Position numbers and translations under genes: made by a program. Shown in pieces: positions 45,019 through 56,974 of a stretch of 64,000 nt of DNA. Source of the DNA: Dichetophora obliterata. Lineage: Eukaryota; Arthropoda; Insecta; Diptera; Sciomyzidae. The DNA lies in NCBI GenBank assembly GCA_963920525.1, contig OY986435.1, positions 220,750,899 to 220,814,898 on the forward strand, read 5' to 3'. Each line of letters opens with the position of its first letter. The first letter of the stretch is position 1. The notes below the pieces were generated by a model that had not been told where the DNA came from, searched no databases, and saw only the letters and a program-made list of their open reading frames with translations.

Positions 45019-45747
45019 ATGGCGAGCTCCGGCAACTGGCCACAGCTAGAAAAGCTGAAGGGACGCGAAAATTATTCGCAATGGGCGTTTGCAATGCGCA
45101 CCATTCTCGAAATGGAAGAAATCTGGGAGATTGTCAAAATCAGCAAGAGTTATGAAGAACTTTCCGATGCTGAGCGAAAATGCAGCATAAAAGCTCGAGG
45201 CAGAATCGTCCTGGCAGTGGGCGGTGATAATTTTGTGCATGTGGAAAGCACAAAAACAGCTTTTGAAGTATGGAAAAAGCTTAAGTCCATGTTTGAAGAT
45301 AATGGTCTCTCCAGACGATGCAGTTTACTAGCGCAGCTGACGAGCATTAAGCTACAGAATTGCAGCAGCGTTACGGAATACGTAAACGGCATTATATCAA
45401 CTGCAAATAAGTTAAATGCAATTAAGTTCGAAGTAAGCGACGAATGGGTAGGGTCGCTCTTGCTGTCTGGACTACCAGAGGAGTATATACCGATGGTACT
45501 GGGACTGCAAAGTTGTGGAGCTCAAATTACAGGTGATTTTGTAAAAACCAAACTTTTGCGAATGGAACCGCGGGCAGAAAATTCAGTAGCGTTTTATGGA
45601 AAAAATCGAGAAAAACGAGCAGGCATGAGATGTTTTAACTGCAACGGTATTGGGCACATGGCAAGAAATTGTACAAAGAAAACCAAAAAAAATGCAACAA
45701 AGGCAGCAGAACCAAGCAAATTCGGCGTTTTTATCCATTGCTATTGA
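45019..45747 (+). CDS. gag: Copia Gag with zinc knuckle
   Basis: Encodes a 242-residue Gag, the particle protein that packages the element RNA. MASSGNWPQLEKLKGRENYS is the usual copia-type start (element name plus W-x-x-L-K-G-x-E-N-Y). Near residue 205-220 the nucleic-acid-binding zinc knuckle CFNCNGIGHMARNC (CX2CX4HX4C) is intact. The frame ends about 35 residues after the knuckle, because the protease continues in the +1 frame; an A8 run at 45685-45692 lies at the switch. The start is supported by the position 71 bp after the primer site. Open throughout, so it could still be made. Confidence 0.85.
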   Translation: MASSGNWPQLEKLKGRENYSQWAFAMRTILEMEEIWEIVKISKSYEELSDAERKCSIKARGRIVLAVGGDNFVHVESTKTAFEVWKKLKSMFEDNGLSRRCSLLAQLTSIKLQNCSSVTEYVNGIISTANKLNAIKFEVSDEWVGSLLLSGLPEEYIPMVLGLQSCGAQITGDFVKTKLLRMEPRAENSVAFYGKNREKRAGMRCFNCNGIGHMARNCTKKTKKNATKAAEPSKFGVFIHCY

Positions 45748-48700
45748 TCAAAAGTCCTGGTTTATTGATAGCGGTGCTTCAGCACATATGTCTCCAAGGT
45801 CCGATTGGATGTCTAACTTCAAGCCAAGTTCTTCAAAGGATGAGATCATGCTAGCGGACAATAAAATTGTGAAAGCAAGCGGCCGAGGTGAGATTCGGTT
45901 AGATGCATCAATGGGTTGTAAGAACAAGAACTCTATCATAGAAGCATCAAATGTATTGCATGTTCCTGGGCTAGCTACAAATATGCTCTCGGTGAGCGAG
46001 ATTGTTAAGAATGGCAACTCAGTTGTTTTTGATCATGAAGGATGCAAAATCTTTAATCAAAACAACAGAAAAATTGCGGTAGCAAAAATGTCGAATGGTA
46101 TGTACAAGCTAATTTGTAACACCCAAAATTTCAATAGTACAATGGTGGTTAAACCAGAAAATTCTTACGACATATGGCACCATCGACTCGGTCACTTGAA
46201 TCCGGTTGGAATGAATTTACTTAAAAATGGAATGGCAAGTGGTATCGATTTCAAAAGAGTTAGCAAACCAGAAGTTTGTGTATCTTGTGCTAAAGGAAAG
46301 CAGCATCGGAATATGTTTCCAAGAGATGGAAACCGAGTAGAAACAAAGCTGGCATTGGTACACACTGATCTTTGCGTGCCAATGGAGGTAGCATCGATTG
46401 GTGGAAACAAATATTTTCTGACATTCATTAATGACCATACAAGGAAGGTTTTCGTTCAATTTCTTAAATCTAAAGCAGAAGTAAAGAACATTTTGAAGAT
46501 TTCCAAGCAATGGTGGAAAAACAAACTGACTGTAAGATCAAGATTATTCGCTCAGATAATGGAAGAGAGTACATTAACAGCGAATTGAAAGGTGTTCTCA
46601 ATAAGGCTGGAATATGTCATCAGACTACAGTTGCGTACAATCCCAAGCAAAATGGGGTTGCCGAGCGCATGAACAGGACCCTGGTTGAAAAGGCAAAATG
46701 TATGCTAGCGCATGCTAAGTTGTCAAAGGCGTTTTGGGCCGAAGCGATTGATACAGCAGCCTTTTTAATCAACAGATCACCACACAAACATCTGGCGAGC
46801 ACTCCTGAGGAACTATGACAAGGTAAGAAACCTGACTTATCTAATTTGAAATATTTGGTTGTCTTGCTCTTGTTCATATTCCCAAACAGAAACGCCAGAA
46901 GTGGGATTTTAAGTCACAAGAGTGTATACATATGGGATATGCAGAAGATTCAAAAGGTTACAGAGTTTTTAATCCAAGAACAAAGAAGATTTTTGTAAGT
47001 CGAGACGTAATCTTTAAAGAAACAACTTTCTATGGCAATTTACAAAATTCCGAAGAAGATATTATAGAGCTTCCAATTGAAAAGAATGAAGTCATTCAAG
47101 CGGTTATTCAAGAGGTTCCCAACGGAGTTGTTAATAACGAAGCTGAGCCAAAAGATTTAGATCAATGCATCGAAAGAAATGAAGACATCGCTGAGGATTC
47201 ATTCTCATCTGCCTGCGGAGATGCGATTGAAGTGGGGGATGAAAACAGCAGCGTTGATGACATAATTGTTCAAGAATTGTCACCACGTCATCCTAGCAAA
47301 CCAGTACCGTTAAGAAGATCAGCACGAATTCAGCAGCTGCGTAATTTGAATTGTATGTGCGGCACATTCGACGACCAGCATGATCCGTATACCGTTAAGG
47401 AAGTGATGAATCGACATGATAAGGAATCTTGGCTAGAAGCTATGCGTGAAGAACAAAACATGGTCTTTACAGGTTTTGCCAGCAAATAAAAAAGCCATAA
47501 AGTGCAAATGGGTTTTTAAAACTAAAAAGGCCCATATGGTGACTCACGCTGCAAAGCAAGACTTGTGGTGAAGGGATGTAGCCAACGCAAGGGTATCGAC
47601 TTCCAGGAGACATATTCTCCAGTCGTTAGATATCCGTCTGTTCGATACTTATTAGCACTTGCAGTTAAATATGATATGGAAATCAATCAGATGGATGCAG
47701 TTACAGCCTTTCTTCAAAGCAATCTACGAGAAGAGGTGTTTATGGAACAGCCTGAAGGTTTTAAGGATTTAGAAAGTCCACAGAAGGTTTGTTAATTGCA
47801 AAGGGCGTTGTATGGGCTTAAATAAGCAAGTTTATCATGGAATCAAAAGCTAGACTTTGAACTTAAAAATTTTGGCTTACAACGATCTTATACAGATCCA
47901 TGTGTGTATTTTAAGAAAGACGCACACATAAGAGTATATGTTGCAATATATGTTGATGACATGTTAATTTTTACTAATAACGAAAGTGCTAAAATTGAAC
48001 TGAAAGAATTTTTGATGTCTACTTTTAAAATGAAAGATTTGGGACTTGCTAAATATTGTCTTGGAATGAAAATTGAAAGATATGCAGATAAAATACGAAT
48101 TAGCCAAGAAGAATACATTGCTAAAATTTTAAAGCGATTTGGTATGGATGAGTGTAAGCCAATTTCGACTCCTCTTGATCCAAACACGAAACTCAGCAAA
48201 TCAATGTCACCTGACAAGCAATATGAGATAGAAGAGATGTCTCGAATTCCATACCACGAAGCAATAGGCAGTTTGATGTTCGCTGCTCAAACCACTAGGC
48301 CTGATATTTGCCAAGCTGTAAACCATCTAAGCAAATTTAACAAAAACCCTGGTAAGCCACATTGGAATGCAGTAAAAAGAATTTTTCGTTATTTGCAAGG
48401 CACCAAGTCGATAAAACTCGAGTTCTCTAAGAATGGAAACAGTGAAATATTTGGATATGCAGATGCTGATTGGGGTGCAGACGAAGATGAACGACGGTCC
48501 GTGACAGGATATATTTTCTTATTTATGAATGGAGCTATATCTTGGAATAGTAAGCGGCAACCTACAGTAGCATTATAAACAACCGAGGCTGAATATATGG
48601 CGCTAACAGCTGCTACTCAGGAAGCATTGTGGTTGCGAAGTCTAGACCAGGAAGTAAATAATCCTAAGGAAGAAGCAATCAAAATTAAAAGTGCTTTACA

Positions 48701-48905
48701 TCTTGCAACAACAAATGGGTATCACGCTAGGTCTAAGCACATAGATATTCGGCACCATTTCATAAGGCAAAAATTTGAAAGCGGACATGTTCAATTTCTA
48801 AATATCGGAACCAACGATCAAACAGCTGATGTATTTACAAAAGGTCTTTTTAAGGAAAAACATCTGTACCACTGCAGAAATATGGGATTGATAAACGAGA
48901 TATAA
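45650..48905 (+). pseudogene. pol: Copia Pol: protease, integrase, reverse transcriptase, RNase H
   Basis: Domains in order: protease with WFIDSGASAHM near 45760; GAG-pre-integrase HHRLGHLNP and CVSCAKGKQH near 46175-46310; integrase with Asp in LVHTDL (about 46360), Asp in IRSDNGREY (about 46545) and Glu in NGVAERMNRTL (about 46650); reverse transcriptase with [11 protein letters not shown] (about 47690) and YVDDMLIF (about 47952); RNase H with YADADWGAD (about 48458) and SKHIDIRHHF (about 48735). Breaks: frame change near 46500, TGA near 46816, frame change near 46860, frame loss in 47490-47560, stop at 47793, stop in the RT between 47793 and 47904, and TAA at 48576. These separate otherwise well-kept domains, as expected of a recent dead copy. 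Confidence 0.92.
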
Positions 48906-48917
48906 TTCGAGTGGGGG

Positions 48918-49049
48918 TGTTGAAATACGAATTACACTTTGTGTGAAACACTGTACAATTTCATATCAATACTTCATTGTAATCAAATTGCATCTTGTCA
49001 AATTATTTTAAAATAAGTTTTCACTTCGCAATAAAATACTTTTCTAACA
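48918..49049 (+). repeat. Copia 3' LTR
   Basis: 132 bp, same ends as the 5' LTR, directly after the polypurine tract. Confidence 0.95.
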
Positions 49050-49514
49050 ATAAATATTTTAAAATAACATGAATTTAAAATGAATAATTGGGTTTTAGTG
49101 ATATTAACCTTAAATCTCTTATTGTAATGGTCAAATTGACACTCAAAAAATCAAATGCGTTTAAGGTTAAATAATAATTATAACATTTATATAGCTTAAC
49201 TTGCAAAAAGGTGCGATAGCTACCCGATAGAAAAATAATTATTAAAGTAGCGCCTGCCGTACTCAAGTTCTGCGCTACAAAACAATGTGTCCCGAACGTG
49301 AGTCGACTTTTTTATAATAGTATGGAAGTATAGAAGAAAGACAAATGCCTCAAGTAAAGCAAACTATAATAGTTTCATAAAGAATATAGAGTTGTATGTG
49401 TGAAAAGAATAAAACACCTTGCTAAATTTTTTTTTGTGCCCCAGTCATGCGACTTTATTCAATAGCCAGTACTTCACATATATAAATAATAATAATAAAT
49501 TGGCCATTTCAGCT

Positions 49515-49826
49515 CTAGAAAGGATTTTGACCAAGCTACTTTTGATCAATTGTGTTGTGCGTGTTAATAAATGTTTGAACACAAATGATCGAGAACTGGA
49601 CCAACGAGTTTAATGCCGACTCCGAACGGCTTATGTTCTCAAGAAGCTTTACATAGCAGTTTTTACTCTCTGAGGTTTGCCATTGTCTGCAGAGAGGTGA
49701 CGAAGACCGAACAGAAAAATTGATTCAATTAAAAAACATATTGCCTGAGCTAATATTGGACCCTCGCTACAGCGGTTCTTTAGCTTAGGGGCCACGCACT
49801 CTACCCTCTAGGCTACGGCCGCCACT
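49515..49826 (-). mobile_element. tRNA-derived SINE, inverted copy
   Basis: Reverse-strand relative of 30830-31148: the head (GCCGTAGCCTAGAGGGTAGA, GTGCGTGGCCCCTAAGCTAA) sits at 49745-49826 and the body (CTCAGAGAGTAAAAA, CTTGAGAACATAA, CCGTTCGGAGTCGG) toward 49530. The B-box segment is degraded in this copy. Confidence 0.8.
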
Positions 49827-49892
49827 ACTTGGCTGCTAGTACTTCCAAAAAAGTAATTCACATATGCAAATCAAAAAAGTCAGTCATAGTGT

Positions 49893-50774
49893 CAGTGGCC
49901 CAAAATACATCATAGTGCTCAGTCTGCGTGAATCCGGATTTCTTAAGCAAGGGAGGTGAGGCAGGCGACGTGAGGTGCGCGAAATTTCACTCACCGAAAA
50001 AGCTGTAGTGACGATGGACTGACACGCACACATAAGCGAAGTCTTCATATTTTATTGATGGGCCTACACCAATAAAATCAAACACAGTTCATGTACACAA
50101 AAAAAATTCCGGTTTCACGCCCACCAGGAAATGTGAGCATTCCCGGATGTTACCAGGAAACATTCCATGGAATGTAGGAAGCATTCCCCTTTGTTGCACA
50201 CTTCATTGCTTTTTTAACTTAGCATGTCATTAGAGGGAAACATTCCTTCCCGCTGTGTTAAAAAGTCATGTGGAAACATTCCTCTCCGCTGTCCTCAAAA
50301 GTGAATTGGAAGCAGTACTCTCCCCTGTTTTAAGGATTAATGTGGAAACATTCCTCTCCCTTGTTATGAAAATGGATTCGGCCAGGATTCGAACCCGGGA
50401 CCCCTGAGCGGCAGTCGAGCGCGCTACCACTAGACTATCGAATTCTACAATAAGCGGCTAGAAAACAATGATATTAATATTTTCTATTGTCATTGCTTGA
50501 AAATAAATAAAAGTTTCCACATGCATTCTTTAAGAAGCGGTTTGGAAACAATATAAATACAAAACTTCCCTTAAGCTTCCAAAAGATGCGGTGGGGAAAC
50601 AATATATATACAAAATTACCCTTAAGCTTTCAAAAGATACGGTGGGGAATGTTTCTTTATCACTTTTAGATGGAAGCCTTCCGATTTTTCCTGGACGGCG
50701 CAGACTGATCAGTACAGTGTGTTTGTGAATAACTGACTGCTAACGCAGGCTGAGCACTACAGTGTATTTTGGGC
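49893..50774. mobile_element. TIR element with 12-bp flanking repeat and internal arrays
   Basis: GGCCCAAAATACATCATAGT near 49897 faces ACTACAGTGTATTTTGGGCC near 50755-50774. CAGTCATAGTGT occurs on both sides (49881-49892, 50775-50786). Inside are several GGAAACATTCC-type units about 55-65 bp apart (50150-50365), a tRNA-like segment, and two or three units of about 60 bp with CTTAAGCTTCCAAAAGATGC (50540-50660). No protein frame was seen. Confidence 0.7.
50374..50447 (-). repeat. tRNA-derived SINE head
   Basis: The minus strand reads GATAGTCTAGTGGTAGCGCG and GGGTTCGAATCCTGGCCG. Same family as 12507-12582. Lies inside the 49893-50774 element. Confidence 0.75.
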
Positions 50775-51902
50775 CAGTCATAGTGTAGTTATTTCAAGCC
50801 TGAAAGCAGGTGAGTCTTGCGACATTTTGAAACTTTTACAAATAGTTAAATAAAATTAAAAACGAAAGCAGAAACTTTATTAAAAAATAAAGAAAAAGAT
50901 CGCGAGGTGCTTAGAGTGCCGCTCTATTATACGACTGAAAAACGTGTCCTTCACAAATATGCATCACACTCATTTTCGAGATACCGTTAGATAATTCATA
51001 GATTATCAGTTAGTCGATACACATCGCCGCATGTGCACGCTGCTATTTTTTCTTAACAAAAGTATTAAGCCTCAGACTGTGTTTTTTTAAGCCTGTAACT
51101 TGAAAATTTGCAAAAATTTAATAATATTTATTTTCGACGAAAAAAAAAATAGTGTTTTAAAAGTGCTTTAAGAGTGTTCGTTTATTTATTAACGTAAGTA
51201 TAAAAACCCAGCAGTAATTTTAGTTATTTACGAAATTGTGTGCAAAAAATGTTTGGAATGAACCTAATGGCGGCGCGATAGTAACGGATTTAGGAAAAGT
51301 TATTGCTCTTAAATTTACTGAACTGATTATTTAAAATTGATATTTGTTATAGTTTTTAAGTTTTGTTAGCTTAAGTAAACATTCAAGGACGTCTTGAGCC
51401 AATTGTATATATATGTTTGTAAATCATTGATTTTCCTTAAAATTGGTCAAAAATTAAGTTTTTAAAGTAAACTTAACTGTTTTTAAGCTGTGGTGCCAAA
51501 ATCAAATTAAAGTGTTAGTATATATAGTCAAAAGCATTTAATTTTTATATTAAATTTTGACTTTTTGTTTTTAAACAATAATAACGTCAAAAAATCGTTT
51601 ACGGAATAAAGTTAAAAATTTCTTCAACGTTTCCTTATTCCTTTATTTATCACGGCATTAGGGGCATAAGGTTTCTTATTGCGTTGCATTTACAAACGAC
51701 AAACCCATTTTTGTAAAAAATTAATTTGGGAGACATATATTACAATGCTAAAAAAATAAGAGTTGAGGGATAAGGCATTATAGTCAAAATTGTGAAAATC
51801 TATTCATTTTTTTATTATCTTTTAACCGCATTTGAACATAAGTCTTTTTTTAATAAATTTTTAAAAATTTGTACTTGTTTTTTACTTTCTATTAGATTAA
51901 AA

Positions 51903-54201
51903 ATGTCCAAAAAGAAATATACAAGTGAAGACCTGAATTTAGCACTTAATGCTGTCAAAATGGGGGAAATGACATGTAATAAGGCGTCCAAAATTTATAA
52001 AATCCCAAACTAGACTAAAAAATAAGCTAAAAAATAAATACACTAAACAAATTAATGTTGGTGCACCTACCGTACTTTCCAAAACCGAGGAAGGGTTCAT
52101 TGTTGAATGGGTCCACAACTTGGCAAAAATTGGATTTCCTGCCACCAAAAATCAATTAGTTTTTAATGTCGCTAACTTGGTTAGAGAGCTTGGTCGCCCA
52201 AACAATTTTAAAGAAGGCCTACCTGGAAAACACTGGTACGAAGCATTTTTGAAAAGAAATCCTTCAATTAGCGTTAGAATGTCTCAGTGCTTAACCACTG
52301 CTCATCTTAATGCTACAGAAGATAAGATACGGAACTGGTTTGCAAGAGTCTTTAAATATGTATCTGAAAATACCCATTTAGATATTTTTAAAGATCCCTC
52401 CAGGATATTTAACTGTGACGAATCCGCTTTTTTTCTTTGCCCAAAAAAGTCAAGTTGTTTTGACAAAAAAAGGGTCAAAGGAAGTATATCATAGATTTGG
52501 TAACGATGAAAAAGAATGCTTGACATTGTGCTTAGGTGCTTCCGCTGATGGAAAGTTAATGCCAAATTTTGCGCTTTTTCCATACAAAAGAATACCAATA
52601 AATATTATCAAAAAATTTCCGAAAACTTGGGCTATTGGAATAACAGATTCAGCATGGATGACATGTCAAAGTTTTTATGAATATATTGCAAACATATTTC
52701 ATCCTTACTTAGAAACTCAACATATCACACGCCCAGTTATTCTTTTCTTACATGGACATTCCTCTCATCTGTCGCTACCCCTTAGTGAATTCTGTAGGAA
52801 TAACGGAATTATTCTCATTGCTTTACTTCCAAATTCTTCGCATTTGATTCAACCAATGGATGTTGCTGTCTTCCACTCCCTTAAAGCTGCTTGGAAAAAA
52901 TCTGTGCAAGATTGGCGAATCAATAATAATGCAGAGCGTTAAAACGAGAAGAATTAGTGCCCTTGCTTGAGCAATGCATTCAGTCTAGTCTTAATTCCGA
53001 TATTATCAAAAACGGATTTCGTGCTTGTGGCCTATATCCATTCAATTCAAATGCTGTAGATTACAGCAAAATTTTAAAACCATCGATTGAAACTGATTCT
53101 ATTGCAACTGAAAACTTGTGTATTAATTCACAAGATACATCGAAGGAGAAAGTACAAGGGTTTTTAAATATGTTTGAATGTAGACTTGGAAGTAATAAAT
53201 TAAATTCATTCAAGGGCTGTAAAGGAACGTGGATAGGCGATGTTAGAGACGAAAATCTTTATAATTTTTGGAAAGAAATAAGGGAAAACGATAACATTGA
53301 TAATAGTTTAACAAATGAAATAAACTTAACATCTTTTTTGGAAAAAAATTGTGGCGAAATAAATATTGAAAACATCAGTACGGAATTATTCGAATCGAAC
53401 AATTTCGAATATCTAGAGGAAGATATAGATATAGAAAGGAATATAGCACTGTTATGCTCAACTCCATCACCTACTAATGAAAATCGTGAATTAGTTATAA
53501 AAACAAATACTAAAATTCAAAAAAATGTCTTTAATTAATCAAAGTCTGTAGATAAAATCGAAATAAATTCCAATCTTAAAGCTGGTAATACTGAGATTAA
53601 CGAAGAAATACCTTGTTCTACACATGAAAGCAGTCATATCCCTACTGAAGATATCGAAACTACCTCTGGAAATATAAAAGAAAAATTCCCAACACCTTTT
53701 AAAAACTCATTATTTTGGCCAGAAGTTTTATCGTCTAATAAGAATAAAAATACTAAGAGAAAGCTAGCTCCAACTTTTGGAACATCGGACGAATATATTG
53801 AACATCAAAGACGCATTGATCAGGAAAAACGGAATAAAATGGAAAGAGCAGAAATCAGGAAGAAAAAGAAGCAAGAACTGAAAACCGAAACCGGAGAAAT
53901 CAAAAAAACCAAACATGCCAAAAAAGTAATTTTCAAAGGTTTAACCAATGAATTACCTATTCTGAAAGGAGATTTACGTGTTAGTAAATTATGGAGAAGA
54001 AAAGTTTCCAGGACAAGTCACAAATATTTTTGATAGCCCTCGACGCTATGAGGTAAAAACCATGGCAATGAGTGGTGCAAACTGGCGTTGGCCAGAAAAG
54101 GACGATAATTTTGCATATGACATCTCAGATGTGCTTCAAAAACTAAACCCTTCAGTACAAATCAACAAGCGTGGCATCTTCTCAGTAAATGACCTTCACT
54201 A
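51903..54201 (+). pseudogene. Pogo/CENP-B-like DDE transposase relic
   Basis: Starts MSKKKYTSEDLNLALNAVKM, a Psq-type helix-turn-helix, then a break at 52012. A CENP-B-type DNA-binding region follows at 52075-52290 (FIVEWVHNLAKIGFPATKNQ, KHWYEAFLKRNPSISVR). The DDE catalytic part has the first Asp in FNCDESAFF (about 52410), a frame change in an A/G-rich run near 52445, FLHGHSSHLS near 52745 where the second catalytic Asp is expected but His is found, and LIQPMDVAVFHSLK near 52855. A long acidic C-terminal region follows (52957-53538, then to about 53870), a KKKK-rich linker and a last block GEEKFPGQV, NWRWPEKDDNFAYD ending at 54201 after a frame change near 54000. It resembles insect proteins annotated as jerky or tigger-like. 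Terminal repeats were not resolved. Confidence 0.8.
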
Positions 54202-54894
54202 AAAACTATTTTTTTTTTGTTATTTTACTCTTTTTTTACACTATTGAAGAAACATCTAAAATTTTTTCAATCCTTTGTAATGAAGTCAACTTTCAAGCAA
54301 TTTACTGCTGCAATATATTTTATATCTAATTTTTTTATTTTATCACTGAAATTCATAATTGTTAAACAATTTAAAAAATGCATCAAATGTCATCAAATTA
54401 TTAAAAAAATATTAAAAACACTTACATCTGATGTTTAAATTATTTTTACGGAATAAGAGACATCAATTTACAGTATTAGGTTCAATCAACAAATTTTATC
54501 ACGGAATTAAAAACATTTGGATACATTTGAAATTGTACTAAATTTTCTATAACAAATAGCTTATTTCCCTACTTAGTATTTTTATACTTAAGCAAATACA
54601 TGTCCAAATGATTAAAAAAATATTTTATGTCAATATATTTTCTCATCTCTCTAAAACAATTCATAAAGCAAAGAGTTTCCTTAACCTTACGGAATTCCGT
54701 ACATTTACCTTAATGCGTTAGTTGTTGAATCGTATGAAAAAGATTTAAAAATAGTCAAATTAAAAATTCTTCATGATACTTGGACCTAGATACCGGGATA
54801 AATTTAAATACTAGTCAAGGTTGTATCTCAGCAGTCAAGAAAATACAATAAAAATTTTCCAGTTTTTCCATTTTTAGGCACAGAAAAGTTCCAT

Positions 54895-55495
54895 CACGGA
54901 CTTACTTCTTCGTATTTTTTATCCGAAAAGGATTGCGTTTCGTATTCGGAACTGATCCTTTTTCGTATGAAATTCCTCGCATCGCTTCTTCAACTTTTTC
55001 GAATTCCTCTCGGACTCGGAACGAACTTCATATACGAATCCGTTTCGGACTCTTTTTTTAAATACTGCGAATTCACAACGGACTCGTTTTTTCAAAATAA
55101 TTCGGAACAATAAGGTTTTTGCTATATTAAAAATGTTTATTTTTTTGTTATTTCAGCTCTTCAGTTAGGTTTGTGCGGAAATGATATAAAAAATTATTTA
55201 AAATAAAAATAAGAACACAATTCCTTTTCGTATCCCTAATCCACTGAAAATAAAATAAAAGATTGTATAAAAAATATGAGACTGCCTTTTATTTCAACGT
55301 TGCGCCCATTTTTTTTACGGATTCGTTACGGGTTCGAAACGGGTGTCCGTCGAAGCATAAAAAAAGCGAAATGCGTACTGACTGACTCGTAACGGGTTCG
55401 AAACGGATCTGCATCAGTTTTTGTTCACATTGGGTTATCACCGAAGCGTCAATCTGACGATCGTTGACCATAAACGCCTTGTCAACTTTTTTCAT
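54895..55495. other. CG-richer stretch with repeated TTCG/CGGA words
   Basis: Contains many variants of CGGACTCG, TTCGTAT and two copies of CGT(T/A)ACGGGTTCGAAACGG (about 55326 and 55389). The composition differs from its neighbours. Possibly a decayed repeat; no clear unit or terminal repeat was found. Confidence 0.35.
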
Positions 55496-56974
55496 TTACC
55501 GCTATACAAATAGTTGTGAACATAATTACAATCGGTTACACAAGATGAAAAATATTCTTGCAAGTGCGACTTTTGCGAAGAGCAAAGCAAAATCAATTTA
55601 ATGATAGACAACGCGCTTGCGCCATTAACAACATTACAGAAGAAGAACAAGATAATTTATTTTATCGTGAATATCATCACCAAACGAAGCGTCAACAAAA
55701 AACAAGTAAACTCTCTAGCAGCAAGTCAAGAGCTGCTGTGGTCAGCTCATGTCGCGGAGACGACAATCAACAATAAAAGTGTAAAACAAGTTTTGCCAAT
55801 CTTTTATTTTCTACGCTACGATATGATAGAAACAAGTTAACAATTATGCCTCACCATCATGGTTGTCTTAGCCTTTCCGTTGATTTTGGTTAAGCTAGAC
55901 CGTTAGTGTAAATTACTTAAATAGCTAAATATGACCTTCAACTTGACACTTACAAGACAAGGCGTCAGTCGTAATAATTGACACATTTTGATTAACACAT
56001 GAATGGGTTTTGTTTATTTTAGTACCGAACCATTATCTATAGCATCTATGTTGATCTATGATCGTTGTGATCATGCAGAATTAACAAGTTTATTGATCTC
56101 GTGCGTGATCTGTTTTGAATTTTGGAAAGTTGATAAACAACTTTGAATCAATCGAAAATCAAATAAAGTTAAGTTAAAGCGAACTCTGAATTTTTATAGC
56201 TTATAAATAGATTTTAAAATACGATAGTATATATTTGGATTCCATATGATTTGAATACAATGCACATATAAATATGTTTAACTAAAATCACAAAGTGTAT
56301 GTTCAAACTACTTTTAAGGTTAAAATAGAAGTAAGCGCCACTAGATTAGGTCTTAATTTTATAATTCCAAATAGAAATGCGCCCAAATTTAAAATTCAAG
56401 TGAAATGTTAAGTGGTAGAACTGGCATAATAACATTTTAACATATTGATAAACAGCTAAATTGGTTCTGTGGCAAGAACGCTGTAGCTCCAATACATGGT
56501 GCTTTTTCACTGAAAGCTTTTGACATTATACTTTCTGAAGTTATAAATGGTAAATGAACCTCAATTGGTTAGATTTAATTAAGGCGAAATTCAATAAGTT
56601 CGAAACTGTTTAATTAACTTACTAGTCAAATTTAAATTTGAAGTTGTTTTATTTAGAATATGTAGGGGAAAGGGCTGGGTTGTGAACAAGGTTTTGTTTT
56701 TGGGCTCTAAATTTTCACAGAATAAAGATATCGAATAAACCAAGATACCGTTGGAAAGGTCAAAATAAAACGCAACTTTTAGATAAATGTTTAAATAAGT
56801 GTTTTGATTAACATTTAACTCTCTACGGCCAATTTTCTAAGGACGTGATTTCTGGCTCTTCCAAAAAAGTGGCTGGGCTGTGAACCATCTGACAAATCCC
56901 AATAAAAGTCAGAAAATATGACGCAAAACGCTAATTTTTTTTTATAAAAGGATGGGATTTTATTTATTAAGATA

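Larger units (their letters stand above)
44816..49049 (+). mobile_element. Copia-type LTR retrotransposon, full length, defective
   Basis: 4234 bp with 132-bp LTRs at both ends and the 5-bp duplication ATAAA (44811-44815, 49050-49054). The primer-binding site GGTTATGGGCCTGAG starts directly after the left LTR and resembles the copia site that pairs with an initiator tRNA fragment. A polypurine tract GAGTGGGGG (48909-48917) precedes the right LTR. The gene order protease, integrase, reverse transcriptase, RNase H is that of Ty1/copia. Four differences between LTRs suggest a fairly recent insertion, but several frame breaks and stops make this copy inactive. Inserted in a filamin intron, opposite to the gene. 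Confidence 0.95.

Noticed and set aside
55558..55840. Q/R/S-rich open frame as a gene
   Set aside because: Two overlapping frames of similar length, no recognised motif and no splice partners; left unannotated as a gene.
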